Origin: Bacteroidales bacterium
Lineage (GTDB): Bacteria; Bacteroidota; Bacteroidia; Bacteroidales; WCHB1-69
NCBI GenBank assembly: GCA_017618435.1
Contig: JAFZUH010000248.1
Coordinates: 1-17,621 of the forward strand
Length of the DNA: 17,621 nt
Reading direction: 5' to 3'
Under the pieces are notes generated by a model. The model searched no databases and had not been told where the DNA came from. It was given only the letters and a program-made list of their open reading frames with translations. Position 1 is the first letter of the stretch, and each line of letters opens with the position of its first letter. Below, piece by piece: positions 6,291 through 15,178 of this stretch. Position numbers and translations under genes: made by a program.

Positions 6291-6298
6291 CAAAATTA
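6291..6298 (-). promoter_or_regulatory. -7 promoter element of gapA
   Basis: The minus strand reads TAATTTTG, matching TAnnTTTG, with TTTG directly before it as in the hip promoter. The predicted start of transcription is near 6284, giving a leader of roughly 90 bases. No clear -33 element is visible at the standard distance. Confidence 0.6.
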
Positions 6299-6492
6299 CA
6301 AATAAAAAACTAAAAAAGAACATTTTTAATATATTTTTTTGGAAAAATATTCAAGTTGAAGACAAAAGATATTTTTTTATCTTTATTTGTTTTTCTTACT
6401 TTTAGCGGACAAAAAATTGACCGAATTTTTAGAATATTCGTTTTTGTTGCAATAATATTTTGGTATTCAACAAATTATATTGTTGAACAAAT

Positions 6493-6525
6493 TTTTGTCA
6501 GGTGTCATTTTTTTTTATACTTTTG
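6493..6525 (+). promoter_or_regulatory. Bacteroidota promoter of the surface-protein operon
   Basis: TTTTG at 6493-6497 acts as the -33 element and TACTTTTG at 6518-6525 as the -7 element (TAnnTTTG). They are separated by 20 bases, which fits the known spacing for the Bacteroidota housekeeping sigma factor. Transcription should start near 6532, some 20 bases before the ATG at 6552. This is the most complete promoter in the window. Confidence 0.75.
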
Positions 6526-6551
6526 CCTCAATTTAAAAATGATTTTGAAAA

Positions 6552-9500
6552 ATGAAAAAATTAGTTGTTTTTGTATTAAACATATTTTTTATACAAATTC
6601 TTTTTGGTCAGGTTTATCAGTTGCCTAATGGCGGTTTTGAGTCTTGGGACAATAATTCTATTCCTGTTGGTTGGCATACTTTTAATTCTGCCACAGGGTC
6701 GTATGCAGGGTTTGCTTCAACCAATCACCATGAAAGGGAAAGTGCCCGTCCGGGGTCTTCGGGACAGTATAGTTTGAAAATATATTCCACATCAGTAATG
6801 GGAGTTGTTGCCAATGGCAATATGACCACAGGCAGAATCAATGCGGGAAGCATGTCTGCAAGCGGGTCGGAAAACTATAATTATTCAGACAGAAGCAACG
6901 GTTATGCCCAAGTTTTTACCGGAACCCCTGATTCTATGTATGTATGGACAAAACTGACTGCCGCAAGTTCTTCTACGCAAGGAGAAGTTCGTGCCTATAT
7001 ACATGGAAATTCCAATTTTATTGACCCTAAAAATTGTAGTGACAAAAGTCTGTACAAAGGTTATGCCCGTGTGATAGTCAATACCGGAAATACTTGGACA
7101 CAGAAAAAAATGGCTTTTGTATATGACGGCACGTCTACCGCCAATTATATGTTGGTTACTCTTAATACCAATATTACTCCGGGAGGAGGCTCCAGCGGAG
7201 ATGCTCTGTATATAGATGATATAGAAATGATATATAGTGCATGGCTTACCGATATAAAATTGGACGGGACAACTGTTCCGGGTTTTAATATGGCTCAATT
7301 TGACTATTATAAAGTTTTTCCGAGAGGAACCAACAGATATGATTATAGTTTGTTGCCTTCTATTACCTATACCTCACAAGTGAGCGATGTTACCATGATA
7401 GACTCGCTTTTTTTAGGAGCGGATAATAGTATAGACGGTGCAACACATTATATACAGGTAACGGCAGAAGATGGCGTTACCCAAAAATTATATGCCATTC
7501 ATTACAGTATCTATAAATCTTCGGACAATACTTTAACAAGTTTCAGCTATTCCGACAACGGTTCTATAAGTGGTACGCAATCTGTTTCACAAGATACCAC
7601 ACATATACTTTTGCCGCCGGGAACAACGGTAGCCCCGCAAATAACCGCATGTACGCTTGCCGATACGGGTGCCCGTTATACGGTTGCACAAACGACACAA
7701 GCCCAAGGCGGAATAGCAACGATTACCGTTACGGCAGAAAACGGACAGCAGAAAAATTATTATGTTTGTTTTTCCGTTCAACCGTCTTCCAATGCTGATT
7801 TAAGTGCTATTTATTATAATGGTATAGCCATTCCGAATTTTCATCAAGACAGTTTGGATTATCATGTAGTATTGCCTCCCGGTACCCAATTGGAGCCTTT
7901 TGTTACGGCAACAACCGCTTGGCCGGGGCTTACGCCGTCAATTGTTCAACCTTCTTCTTTGCCCGGCAGTGCCACTATTGTGGTAACTGCTGAAGACAGG
8001 GTTACCCAAAAGACATATCATGTTTATTTTACCGTAGGGCTTTCTACCAATACGCAATTGGCGAATATAAAGTATAACAATATTTTTGTTTCTCCTTTTT
8101 ATCCAGATACATTAAATTATACCATAGATGTTGCAAAAACAGAAACACAAATAGTGGTTGCCGCAACTCCGGCATGGCCAACGGCAACGGTAAGTATTGT
8201 TCAACCGACTTCCATTCCCGGTATGGCGACAATAACCGTAAAAGCGGAAGACACGAATTATACGCAAACCTATACCCTAAACTTTGTTTATCAGCGTAAC
8301 AATAATGCGAATTTATCCCAATTAACCTATAATATAGGTTTGGGAGATACTTTGGTGCCTGAATTTGACCCTTTGTATTATTCTTATATCGTGCAATTGC
8401 CGGAAGGTTCCACAGTTGTTCCTGTAATTGCGGCAACGGCACAAGATTCCGCCGCTACGGTTGAGATAACACAAGCCCAAAGCATAAATGATACTGCTTA
8501 TGTGAAAGTTACAGCGGAAAACAGAATAACGGTATTGAATTATATGGTTGTTTTCAAAGTCGCCCAGTCTGTTGTGGCTACCTTGGATTCTATATGGGTG
8601 GATTCTGTCGCTCTTGTTGGCTTTGATCCGAACAAGTTGATATACAATTATCAGTTGGATAGTGTTTATATGCCTTATGTAAGAGCCTTGGCTACTCATC
8701 AGCGGGCAACCGTTTCCATTGTTTATCCGCAGAGAATACCCGGACAAGTGCAGATAGTGGTAACAGCGGAAGATACTACAGTGAAAAAGATTTATCGTAT
8801 AAATTGTGCTTTGCCCACCTCAAACGATGCCCGTTTGTTGGATTTGGGTTATACTTTGGGTGGAGTTGATTTTGCTTTGCCTAATTTCCATCCGGACACC
8901 TTGCTTTATCATGTATTGTTGCCGTCGCAAACGATAGATACACCTGTTTTATATTGTCAAAGTGCAGATTTCTCGGCAAGTGTAACTGTCAGTCAGCCTG
9001 CCAACCCTAATGGAGTAGGTCTGGTTTTGGTGATTGCTTCAGACAATTCAACCTATAATTTATATCAAGTGTATTTTGAGGTAAACATTTCTAATAATAC
9101 GAAGTTACAACAAATGTATTATGAATCTGTTTATACAAGCAATCCTGATACGACAACACAAGATAGTATAGGTACACATCAGTGGGTGAAAATACCTGTA
9201 TTAAACCCTGATACATTGTACTATTCTGTGGAATTGCCGTACAATTGGGCAGATACTGTTGCTCCGATATTAATGACACAAGCCCAATCGTCTGCAGCAA
9301 AAGTTTATATTACACAAGCCCAACATTATACTGATAGTGCAGTGATAGTTGTGGTGGCTGAAGACAATGCAACCGTCAATAGATATATTGTTCATTTTTA
9401 TAGACAAGCCTCTCCAATTGCAACTTTGGAAAGTATCGCTTACCAATTGAATGGACAAGATTCTATTGTACATAATGTAAATGCTACAACATTGGAATAT

Positions 9501-11315
9501 GTTGTAGATATAGCAGCGGAAACATTGTCTGTTCCGGATAATTGGACTTTCGTTTTGACAGACCCGAGGTCAAGAGCGTATGTGTCAAAATCTCCGACAA
9601 AGGTGAATGATACCGCAGAAATTACCGTTGTTGCTGAAAATAATATTGATTCTACAGTTTATCGGGTAATTTTCAATTATTTGCCGTCTTCCAATACGGC
9701 TTTGCAATGTTTGATTGTCAATGGAGATACTTTGCAGGATTTTTATGCGGATACCTTAACTTATGCCGTTATAATTCCATGGGAAGACAATAGATTGCCA
9801 CAAATTACGGCAGTTGCCCAATGGCAATATGGAACAACGATACAAATAACACCGCCATCAGCCGTTCCCGGGTCTGCACAAGTGAGAGTTGTTGCTCAAA
9901 ATGGTGTGGATAGAAGAGATTATATGCTCAATTTTTATAAAGGTTCCAATTCGGATTTAAATAGATTGACATATATTATTAATGGAGTGGAAGATACAAT
10001 TGCTGGTTTTAATCCTCAAGATACATTGTATCATATTTTGTTGCCAATAGCAACAACAGATACCCCTTCCGTTAATTATACTTTGGTAGACAATAGAAGT
10101 ACGGTTGTTGTTGCCCAACCCGATTCACCAAACGATACGGCAACAGTCTATATTGTCGGCTGGGATTCATTGACAGCAAAAACCTACAAAGTAATATTTG
10201 AGGTAGAACTTTCAAAAGAAGCCCTGCTCGCCGATTTGCGAGTGGACAATGTAACTATTGACAATTTCCATGCCGATAGCCTGCATTATGCTATAGAATA
10301 TACTTATGGACATGATACATTGTATCCATTGCCTGTTGTTACGGCAGTAGCAACGCAAGCCGATGCAAGAGTTGAAATTACACAAATTTCGCAATATCCC
10401 CAACAGGCAACTGTAACGGTTTATGCAGGAGATACGTCTATTTATAGAACTTATACAATAGATTTCAGTGTTGAAGCGGGAGATAACAATTATTTGTCTG
10501 AATTTTTGATAAATGGAATGTCTTTTAATGATTATGCTTTCCAAAAACAACTTGTACCTGCATTTGACAAAAATGTTTATACTTATTATGCAGAATATAT
10601 TTATGGACAGGATTCCATTGATGTAACTCCCCAATTAGAAGATGGTAGGGCAACTGTTATTGTAGATTATGAAGAAGATACGGCTTCAGCAAGAAAATCA
10701 ACATCAATACACCAAACGGTAAAGATAACGATTGTTGCTCTCAATGGAGATAGAAAAGAATATAGAATCCATTTTGCTGATTTGACCTTGTCAAATATCA
10801 GTGTGGACAATCAAGCGATAGAAAATTTCAAACGGACAAGCAGAAGTTACACTTATCAGGTGTCTTCATCTTATGACGGAGTGCCAGCGGTTACTTTTGT
10901 ACAAACGGATACTGCTACCAATGTGGAATTTTTACCCGCCGAAGACGTGGCTACCAATTGTGGAACAACAAACAACAAATATCGTACAAGAATAATTGTT
11001 TCGGACATTTATAATCAATTGTCCAAAACATATATAGTAAGATTTTGTTATGGCAACGGAATAGCAGAAAACCAATTGGCACAAACAAAAGTATATCCCA
11101 ATCCTTGTCAAGACAAAATGGTTGTAGAAGTAGAAGAAAACAATATCGGTTGCCAAATAGTTGTGTATAATACAGAAGGCAAAGAAGTTTTGAATACTGT
11201 TTTGAATGACACCAAAAATATTTTGTCAGTTCAACACTTAACCAAAGGATTTTATGTTTATAAAATTGTTGCCTCGTCCCAATTGTTAGGCAGAGGTAAA
11301 TTTATAAAACAATAA
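6552..11315 (+). CDS. Giant T9SS surface protein: PCMD-like head, 14 cadherin-like repeats, sorting domain
   Basis: The protein has 1587 residues. Residues 1-19 are a signal peptide ending in LFG before Q20. Residues 24-229 form a PCMD-like beta-sandwich (putative carbohydrate metabolism domain), from LPNGGFESW (24-32) to YIDDIEMIYS (220-229). Fourteen tandem units of 84-107 residues follow, starting near 232, 328, 417, 503, 588, 678, 762, 852, 959, 1051, 1136, 1227, 1315 and 1411. Each opens with an L-x-x-h strand and ends with a VTAED...Y.V.F strand, the mark of the cadherin-like beta-sandwich family. Residues 1514-1587 are a T9SS sorting domain (VYPNP at 1514-1518). The protein is most likely exported and held on the cell surface, with the repeats as a stalk or adhesive rod and the head as binding module. 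It is first in an operon with a TonB-dependent receptor 11 bases downstream. Ligand and exact function are unknown. Confidence 0.85.
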   Translation: MKKLVVFVLNIFFIQILFGQVYQLPNGGFESWDNNSIPVGWHTFNSATGSYAGFASTNHHERESARPGSSGQYSLKIYSTSVMGVVANGNMTTGRINAGSMSASGSENYNYSDRSNGYAQVFTGTPDSMYVWTKLTAASSSTQGEVRAYIHGNSNFIDPKNCSDKSLYKGYARVIVNTGNTWTQKKMAFVYDGTSTANYMLVTLNTNITPGGGSSGDALYIDDIEMIYSAWLTDIKLDGTTVPGFNMAQFDYYKVFPRGTNRYDYSLLPSITYTSQVSDVTMIDSLFLGADNSIDGATHYIQVTAEDGVTQKLYAIHYSIYKSSDNTLTSFSYSDNGSISGTQSVSQDTTHILLPPGTTVAPQITACTLADTGARYTVAQTTQAQGGIATITVTAENGQQKNYYVCFSVQPSSNADLSAIYYNGIAIPNFHQDSLDYHVVLPPGTQLEPFVTATTAWPGLTPSIVQPSSLPGSATIVVTAEDRVTQKTYHVYFTVGLSTNTQLANIKYNNIFVSPFYPDTLNYTIDVAKTETQIVVAATPAWPTATVSIVQPTSIPGMATITVKAEDTNYTQTYTLNFVYQRNNNANLSQLTYNIGLGDTLVPEFDPLYYSYIVQLPEGSTVVPVIAATAQDSAATVEITQAQSINDTAYVKVTAENRITVLNYMVVFKVAQSVVATLDSIWVDSVALVGFDPNKLIYNYQLDSVYMPYVRALATHQRATVSIVYPQRIPGQVQIVVTAEDTTVKKIYRINCALPTSNDARLLDLGYTLGGVDFALPNFHPDTLLYHVLLPSQTIDTPVLYCQSADFSASVTVSQPANPNGVGLVLVIASDNSTYNLYQVYFEVNISNNTKLQQMYYESVYTSNPDTTTQDSIGTHQWVKIPVLNPDTLYYSVELPYNWADTVAPILMTQAQSSAAKVYITQAQHYTDSAVIVVVAEDNATVNRYIVHFYRQASPIATLESIAYQLNGQDSIVHNVNATTLEYVVDIAAETLSVPDNWTFVLTDPRSRAYVSKSPTKVNDTAEITVVAENNIDSTVYRVIFNYLPSSNTALQCLIVNGDTLQDFYADTLTYAVIIPWEDNRLPQITAVAQWQYGTTIQITPPSAVPGSAQVRVVAQNGVDRRDYMLNFYKGSNSDLNRLTYIINGVEDTIAGFNPQDTLYHILLPIATTDTPSVNYTLVDNRSTVVVAQPDSPNDTATVYIVGWDSLTAKTYKVIFEVELSKEALLADLRVDNVTIDNFHADSLHYAIEYTYGHDTLYPLPVVTAVATQADARVEITQISQYPQQATVTVYAGDTSIYRTYTIDFSVEAGDNNYLSEFLINGMSFNDYAFQKQLVPAFDKNVYTYYAEYIYGQDSIDVTPQLEDGRATVIVDYEEDTASARKSTSIHQTVKITIVALNGDRKEYRIHFADLTLSNISVDNQAIENFKRTSRSYTYQVSSSYDGVPAVTFVQTDTATNVEFLPAEDVATNCGTTNNKYRTRIIVSDIYNQLSKTYIVRFCYGNGIAENQLAQTKVYPNPCQDKMVVEVEENNIGCQIVVYNTEGKEVLNTVLNDTKNILSVQHLTKGFYVYKIVASSQLLGRGKFIKQ

Positions 11316-11326
11316 ATGAGATAAAA

Positions 11327-13993
11327 ATGAAGTATTTGTATAGATTGGAAAATATAAAAAATAGAGTTTGTAAAGTAGTAATATTGCTTATAGTTTCTTT
11401 TGGATTTGTCCCTATTGTTTCCGCCCAATATATACTGAAAGGCAAAATAATAGATGCAGAAACCAAAGAAGCCATTTGGGAAGCCCATGTGTTGCCCGAT
11501 TGTAAAGATGGTTCTGTAGGTGTTATTAGCGACAAAGACGGAAATTTTGTTTTGAAATTGGCTTCCAAAGAATGCGAAGTGCTTTTTAGATATATAGGTT
11601 ATGAATCTATTACTAAAAAGGTGGTTTTCAACTACAGCAAAGTCATTACTTTGAAGATAGAAATGCACTCCAATATCAAAGAAATCGGTAAAGTGGTGGT
11701 AGAACAAGACCGGTATGAAATGAAAAAAGATGAATCTATTTCCTCCATTGATTATGTAGGAGCCAAATATATTCAAGACAACAATATCGTTTCTTTGGAC
11801 GATGCTTTTGACAAGACCGGAGGTTTGATAATTGTGGATAATGAACCTCAGATGCGTGGAGGTAGCGGTTTTAGTTCAGGTATGGGTAGCCGTGTGATGA
11901 TAATGATGGACGAAATGCCCGTTATGCGTGTTGATGCGGGACGCCCTGCTTGGAATCTTATTCCGATGGAAAACATTGAACAGATAGAGGTTTTAAAAGG
12001 TGCCGCTTCTGTTTTGTATGGTTCTTCTGCAATTACAGGTGCCATTAATGTTAAAACGGCTTATCCCAAAGGCAATCCCGAATGGAGATTTTCTTCCTAT
12101 GTGGGCATGTATTCCCGTCCGGAAAAAGACTATCGTTGCAGTTGGAAAAAAGGAACTGTTCCTTTAACAGGCGGGGCTAGTCTTTCCCATTCCAGAAGAA
12201 TAGGCAAAAAATTCGATTTGGTGTTTTCTGCCGAATATGCTTATGATGACGGTTATGTCAATTATGACTCTGCAACAGGTAGAAGCGTATATAATCCGAT
12301 AAAAGAAAGATACGAAAAACCGTCAATGGCGGCATATCAGGAATGGATGTCTTCAGAATCTTCTTTTGATTTTGATACCAATTATCAAAAACTGGTGAAG
12401 GAAAAACGGGTGAGATTCAATGTCGGCACACGGTATCGTGCTACGGAAAACCTATCTTTTGGTATCAATGCCAATGTAATGTATTCGGAAAATACGATGA
12501 CCCACTTTTGGCTCAATGCCGACAATGGTATGTATAATGCTTTCCCGGGTTCGGTGTCGGAGATAAAAGATTTGATGTTTTTTATAGACCCGTATTTGAA
12601 ATATTATGCCAAAAATAACCAGTCGCACTCTATTAAGTCAAGAATAATGTATAGCGACAATGATGCTACCAACAATCAGGATAGCAAGTCAGAAATGTAT
12701 TATTTGGAATATCAATATGCAAAAATGTTCAAAAAAGCGGGCGATTTGCAGTTGTTTGCGGGTATTGTAGGACAATTTGCCCGTTCAAGAGGCAATGTTT
12801 TTTCGGGTATCAGCATTTTAGATACAACTTCAGTGCCTAAACCCAAATATTCCGGTAATGGAGCGGTTTATGTGCAATTGGAGAAAAAATTTCTCAAACA
12901 AAAGAACCTGACTATTTTAGGTGGGGCAAGATATGAATATTTCCAAATTTTTGAAAAACCCGGATATTTTTTGCAGGATTCTGCTTCGGGCAACTACGTG
13001 GAAGCAAAGCCTGTATTCCGTGCAGGTATCAATTATACAATTGTTAAAACATACACATCTTTCCGTGCCTCTTTTGGACAAGGGTATCGTTTCCCAAGCA
13101 TAGGCGAACGTTATTTGACAACAAAAGTCGGCAATTACGGATTCTATCCTAATCCCGATTTAAAGTCGGAAACAAGTTGGAATGTAGAATTCGGCGTGCA
13201 ACAACTTTTTAAATTGCTTGATTTTGAGGGTTATTTTGACATAGCAGGGTATTATCAGAAATATAAAAACTATGTTGAATTTTTCTTGGGTCCTTGGGTT
13301 TCTCCCGATGTGGAACCTAGTATAATTAAACGTTATGGATTCAAGTTTTTTAATACAGGTCCTGCCCGTATTGCCGGTGTGGATATATCTATCGCAGGAG
13401 AAGGACATATCGGTAAGCATGTAAAATATATACCGTTTTTTGCTTACTCTTATACCAATCCTAAAGTGGAGGATACCGGCTATGTATTTACCTCTACCAA
13501 AACCAAAGACTATACCTACATGAACACATCTTCAGATGTGGATGGTCAGATAATGAAATACCGTATTGCCCATATTTTGAAATTTGATTTGGATTTTAAA
13601 TTTTTTGATATTTTTACCATTGGCGGTTCCATACAATATTATAGTTTGATGAAAAATGTGGATCATTTTTTCTATACTATGGATAGATATTCTGATCAAC
13701 CGCAATTTACGGGTTCCAAAATGCCTGTTCCCTTTGACGGATTGGAACAATATAGAAAAGAACATCAAAAAGGAACATGTATATTTGGATTGAGGGCAAG
13801 TATTGAGGTTTGGAATCTCAAATTGTCTGTTTTGGTTAACAATCTGTTGAATAAAGAATATTCCTTGCGTCCAATGGCACCCGAAGCACCAAGACTGACA
13901 ACTATACAACTGTCCTATAAATTTAAAGAAGGAGAACCTTTGTTTCAGAAAGATAAATATAAAATAAAAAGACAAAAGAACAAACAAATATAG
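11327..13993 (+). CDS. TonB-dependent outer-membrane receptor with carboxypeptidase-regulatory-like domain
   Basis: This 888-residue receptor imports a ligand across the outer membrane using energy from TonB. A signal peptide (1-33) with a long basic start ends in VSA before Q34. Residues 36-115 are a carboxypeptidase D regulatory-like domain (LKGKIIDAETKEAI, then DKDGNFVLK and YIGYES). A stretch GKVVVEQ (121-127) may be the TonB box. The plug covers about 135-245 and contains MDEMPV (194-199) and IEQIEVLKGAASVLYGSSA (217-235). The rest is a 22-strand barrel, ending as usual in an aromatic strand LSYKF (862-866). Twenty-two further residues, strongly basic, follow, which is unusual. There is no SusD partner; instead the gene sits between two T9SS proteins with similar heads, which may take SusD's role. 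The substrate cannot be told from the sequence. Confidence 0.93.
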   Translation: MKYLYRLENIKNRVCKVVILLIVSFGFVPIVSAQYILKGKIIDAETKEAIWEAHVLPDCKDGSVGVISDKDGNFVLKLASKECEVLFRYIGYESITKKVVFNYSKVITLKIEMHSNIKEIGKVVVEQDRYEMKKDESISSIDYVGAKYIQDNNIVSLDDAFDKTGGLIIVDNEPQMRGGSGFSSGMGSRVMIMMDEMPVMRVDAGRPAWNLIPMENIEQIEVLKGAASVLYGSSAITGAINVKTAYPKGNPEWRFSSYVGMYSRPEKDYRCSWKKGTVPLTGGASLSHSRRIGKKFDLVFSAEYAYDDGYVNYDSATGRSVYNPIKERYEKPSMAAYQEWMSSESSFDFDTNYQKLVKEKRVRFNVGTRYRATENLSFGINANVMYSENTMTHFWLNADNGMYNAFPGSVSEIKDLMFFIDPYLKYYAKNNQSHSIKSRIMYSDNDATNNQDSKSEMYYLEYQYAKMFKKAGDLQLFAGIVGQFARSRGNVFSGISILDTTSVPKPKYSGNGAVYVQLEKKFLKQKNLTILGGARYEYFQIFEKPGYFLQDSASGNYVEAKPVFRAGINYTIVKTYTSFRASFGQGYRFPSIGERYLTTKVGNYGFYPNPDLKSETSWNVEFGVQQLFKLLDFEGYFDIAGYYQKYKNYVEFFLGPWVSPDVEPSIIKRYGFKFFNTGPARIAGVDISIAGEGHIGKHVKYIPFFAYSYTNPKVEDTGYVFTSTKTKDYTYMNTSSDVDGQIMKYRIAHILKFDLDFKFFDIFTIGGSIQYYSLMKNVDHFFYTMDRYSDQPQFTGSKMPVPFDGLEQYRKEHQKGTCIFGLRASIEVWNLKLSVLVNNLLNKEYSLRPMAPEAPRLTTIQLSYKFKEGEPLFQKDKYKIKRQKNKQI

Positions 13994-14017
13994 TATAAAT
14001 TAAAAATATTAAGAGAA

Positions 14018-14986
14018 ATGAAAAAAATTAATCTTTTAGCAATTCTATTCGCTGCTGTAATAGCAAACGGACAAACACCCATTGCCAATGGAACATTTGA
14101 CAATTGGACAAGTAAATCGACAATTTCAAAAGGCAACTATTGGGATTTGGCCGCTCCGACAAGCAGTTTTTATTTGTGTACGCTAAACCAATTGTTTGAA
14201 TTGGAAGGTGATCAAGGAGATTGCCCTCTTACTGCCTTTAGAGTGGAAAACGAAGATAGCGTTGTAAGCAATTATGCTTTACGTTTGATATCTGCCGCCA
14301 CTATTTTTGGTAATGTAACCGTATTTATGCCGGGTGCAATTGGTACATGGGAAACTTCAGGTAATAATATCGCAACTGAATTTTTAGATGATGGTTCGAT
14401 AGATACCTACAAACCGTTTACTTCCCGTCCCGTATCTGTAAAAGGCTATGCTTGGTATTTCCCTGTGGGAGGTGATTCCGCTTCTGTGGAAATTGTTTTG
14501 AAAAAAGGAAATACACAAGTCGGATATGGAAGATTGGTGATAAACGCTTCTTCTGAATATGAAGCATTTGAATGTCCTATTATTTATACCAGCACTGAAG
14601 CACCTACTTTGATTCAACTTATTGTTTCGGCAAGTGCTGCTTACAATTTTTCTGATATGTTGCATTGCAATGGACAAGCAGGTAGTACTCTTTATGTAGA
14701 TGAACTTGAGCTTAACTATTCTGCCGGAATAAAAGAAAATCTGATGAATCAAGTTTCTGCAAAGGTTATGCCTAACCCGTCTTCTGACCAAATCAACCTT
14801 GTTTTGGCAAAAGAAGTGAAAGGTCTTGCTAAAGTATATGACAACATGGGCCGTTTGGTTAACACTTATAACCTTGAAGGTAATGAATTGACTATTTCAT
14901 TGTCAAACTATGCAAACGGACAATATTTAATCAATGTAGAAGAAAGCAATAAAGTGGTTACAAGCACCCGCTTTATCAAACAATAA
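14018..14986 (+). CDS. Short T9SS surface protein with PCMD-like domain
   Basis: This 322-residue protein is the third gene of the operon, 24 bases after the receptor gene. Residues 1-18 are a signal peptide (ANG before Q19). Residues 22-236 resemble the head of the 1587-residue protein: IANGTFDNW (22-30) against LPNGGFESW, a shared strand order in the centre, and LYVDELELNYS (225-235) against LYIDDIEMIYS. Residues 248-322 are a T9SS sorting domain (VMPNPSSDQINL at 250-261) whose end TRFIKQ is close to the GKFIKQ of the long protein. It therefore looks like the long protein without its repeat stalk. I infer a surface-bound or released ligand-binding protein working with the receptor. The assignment to the PCMD-type fold rests on pattern recognition and needs a profile search. 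Confidence 0.82.
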   Translation: MKKINLLAILFAAVIANGQTPIANGTFDNWTSKSTISKGNYWDLAAPTSSFYLCTLNQLFELEGDQGDCPLTAFRVENEDSVVSNYALRLISAATIFGNVTVFMPGAIGTWETSGNNIATEFLDDGSIDTYKPFTSRPVSVKGYAWYFPVGGDSASVEIVLKKGNTQVGYGRLVINASSEYEAFECPIIYTSTEAPTLIQLIVSASAAYNFSDMLHCNGQAGSTLYVDELELNYSAGIKENLMNQVSAKVMPNPSSDQINLVLAKEVKGLAKVYDNMGRLVNTYNLEGNELTISLSNYANGQYLINVEESNKVVTSTRFIKQ

Positions 14987-15007
14987 GAAATATTTCTTCA
15001 TTTTAGT

Positions 15008-15061
15008 GCCAATACAATTTTGTTGTAAAAGACAAAAGAAGTATTGGCTTTTTTGTTTTTT
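15008..15061 (+). terminator. Terminator of the surface-protein operon
   Basis: GCCAATAC (15008-15015) pairs with GTATTGGC (15041-15048) in eight perfect base pairs, with a 25-base loop that has minor pairing potential. TTTTTTGTTTTTT follows at 15049-15061. It lies 21 bases after the stop codon of the third gene and should end transcription of the operon that begins near 6532. Confidence 0.8.
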
Positions 15062-15086
15062 AGTTTCCGATTTCGGGACACGGCTT

Positions 15087-15138
15087 TGCACATATATTTG
15101 TTAGCAAAAAAGAGAATATTGTTTTTTTTATATGTGCA
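15087..15138. promoter_or_regulatory. Inverted repeat upstream of mpl
   Basis: TGCACATATA (15087-15096) and TATATGTGCA (15129-15138) form a perfect 10-base inverted repeat separated by 32 bases, with centres 42 bases apart. The right arm lies just before the mpl -7 element at 15146. It could be a pair of regulator half-sites or a looping operator; no T tract follows, so a terminator is unlikely. Confidence 0.35.
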
Positions 15139-15145
15139 GATATGC

Positions 15146-15153
15146 TAATTTTG
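15146..15153 (+). promoter_or_regulatory. -7 promoter element of mpl
   Basis: TAATTTTG matches TAnnTTTG and lies 26 bases before the ATG at 15179, giving a leader of about 20 bases. No clear TTTG is present at the expected -33 position. Confidence 0.6.
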
Positions 15154-15178
15154 CCATAAATTCTTAACATATAAAATC

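Larger units (their letters stand above)
6191..6551. other. Divergent intergenic region between gapA and the surface operon
   Basis: This is 361 bases of very AT-rich DNA. The left part holds the predicted gapA leader with inverted repeats (6227-6278) and the gapA -7 element (6291-6298). The right end holds the plus-strand promoter (6493-6525) of the surface operon. Between about 6300 and 6490 I see only AT-rich sequence. An open frame starting with TTG at 6356 runs through it into the next gene, but it has no family resemblance and is not called. Confidence 0.7.

Noticed and set aside
6356..6628. Plus-strand open frame starting with TTG and resembling a signal peptide
   Set aside because: It spans the promoter at 6493-6525 and overlaps the start of the 1587-residue protein in another frame. 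Its hydrophobic look comes from AT-rich, T-rich DNA.
8044..10634. Several long minus-strand open frames inside the gene for the 1587-residue protein
   Set aside because: They have biased composition without family motifs and lie opposite a gene with clear domain structure. They are shadows of its codon usage.
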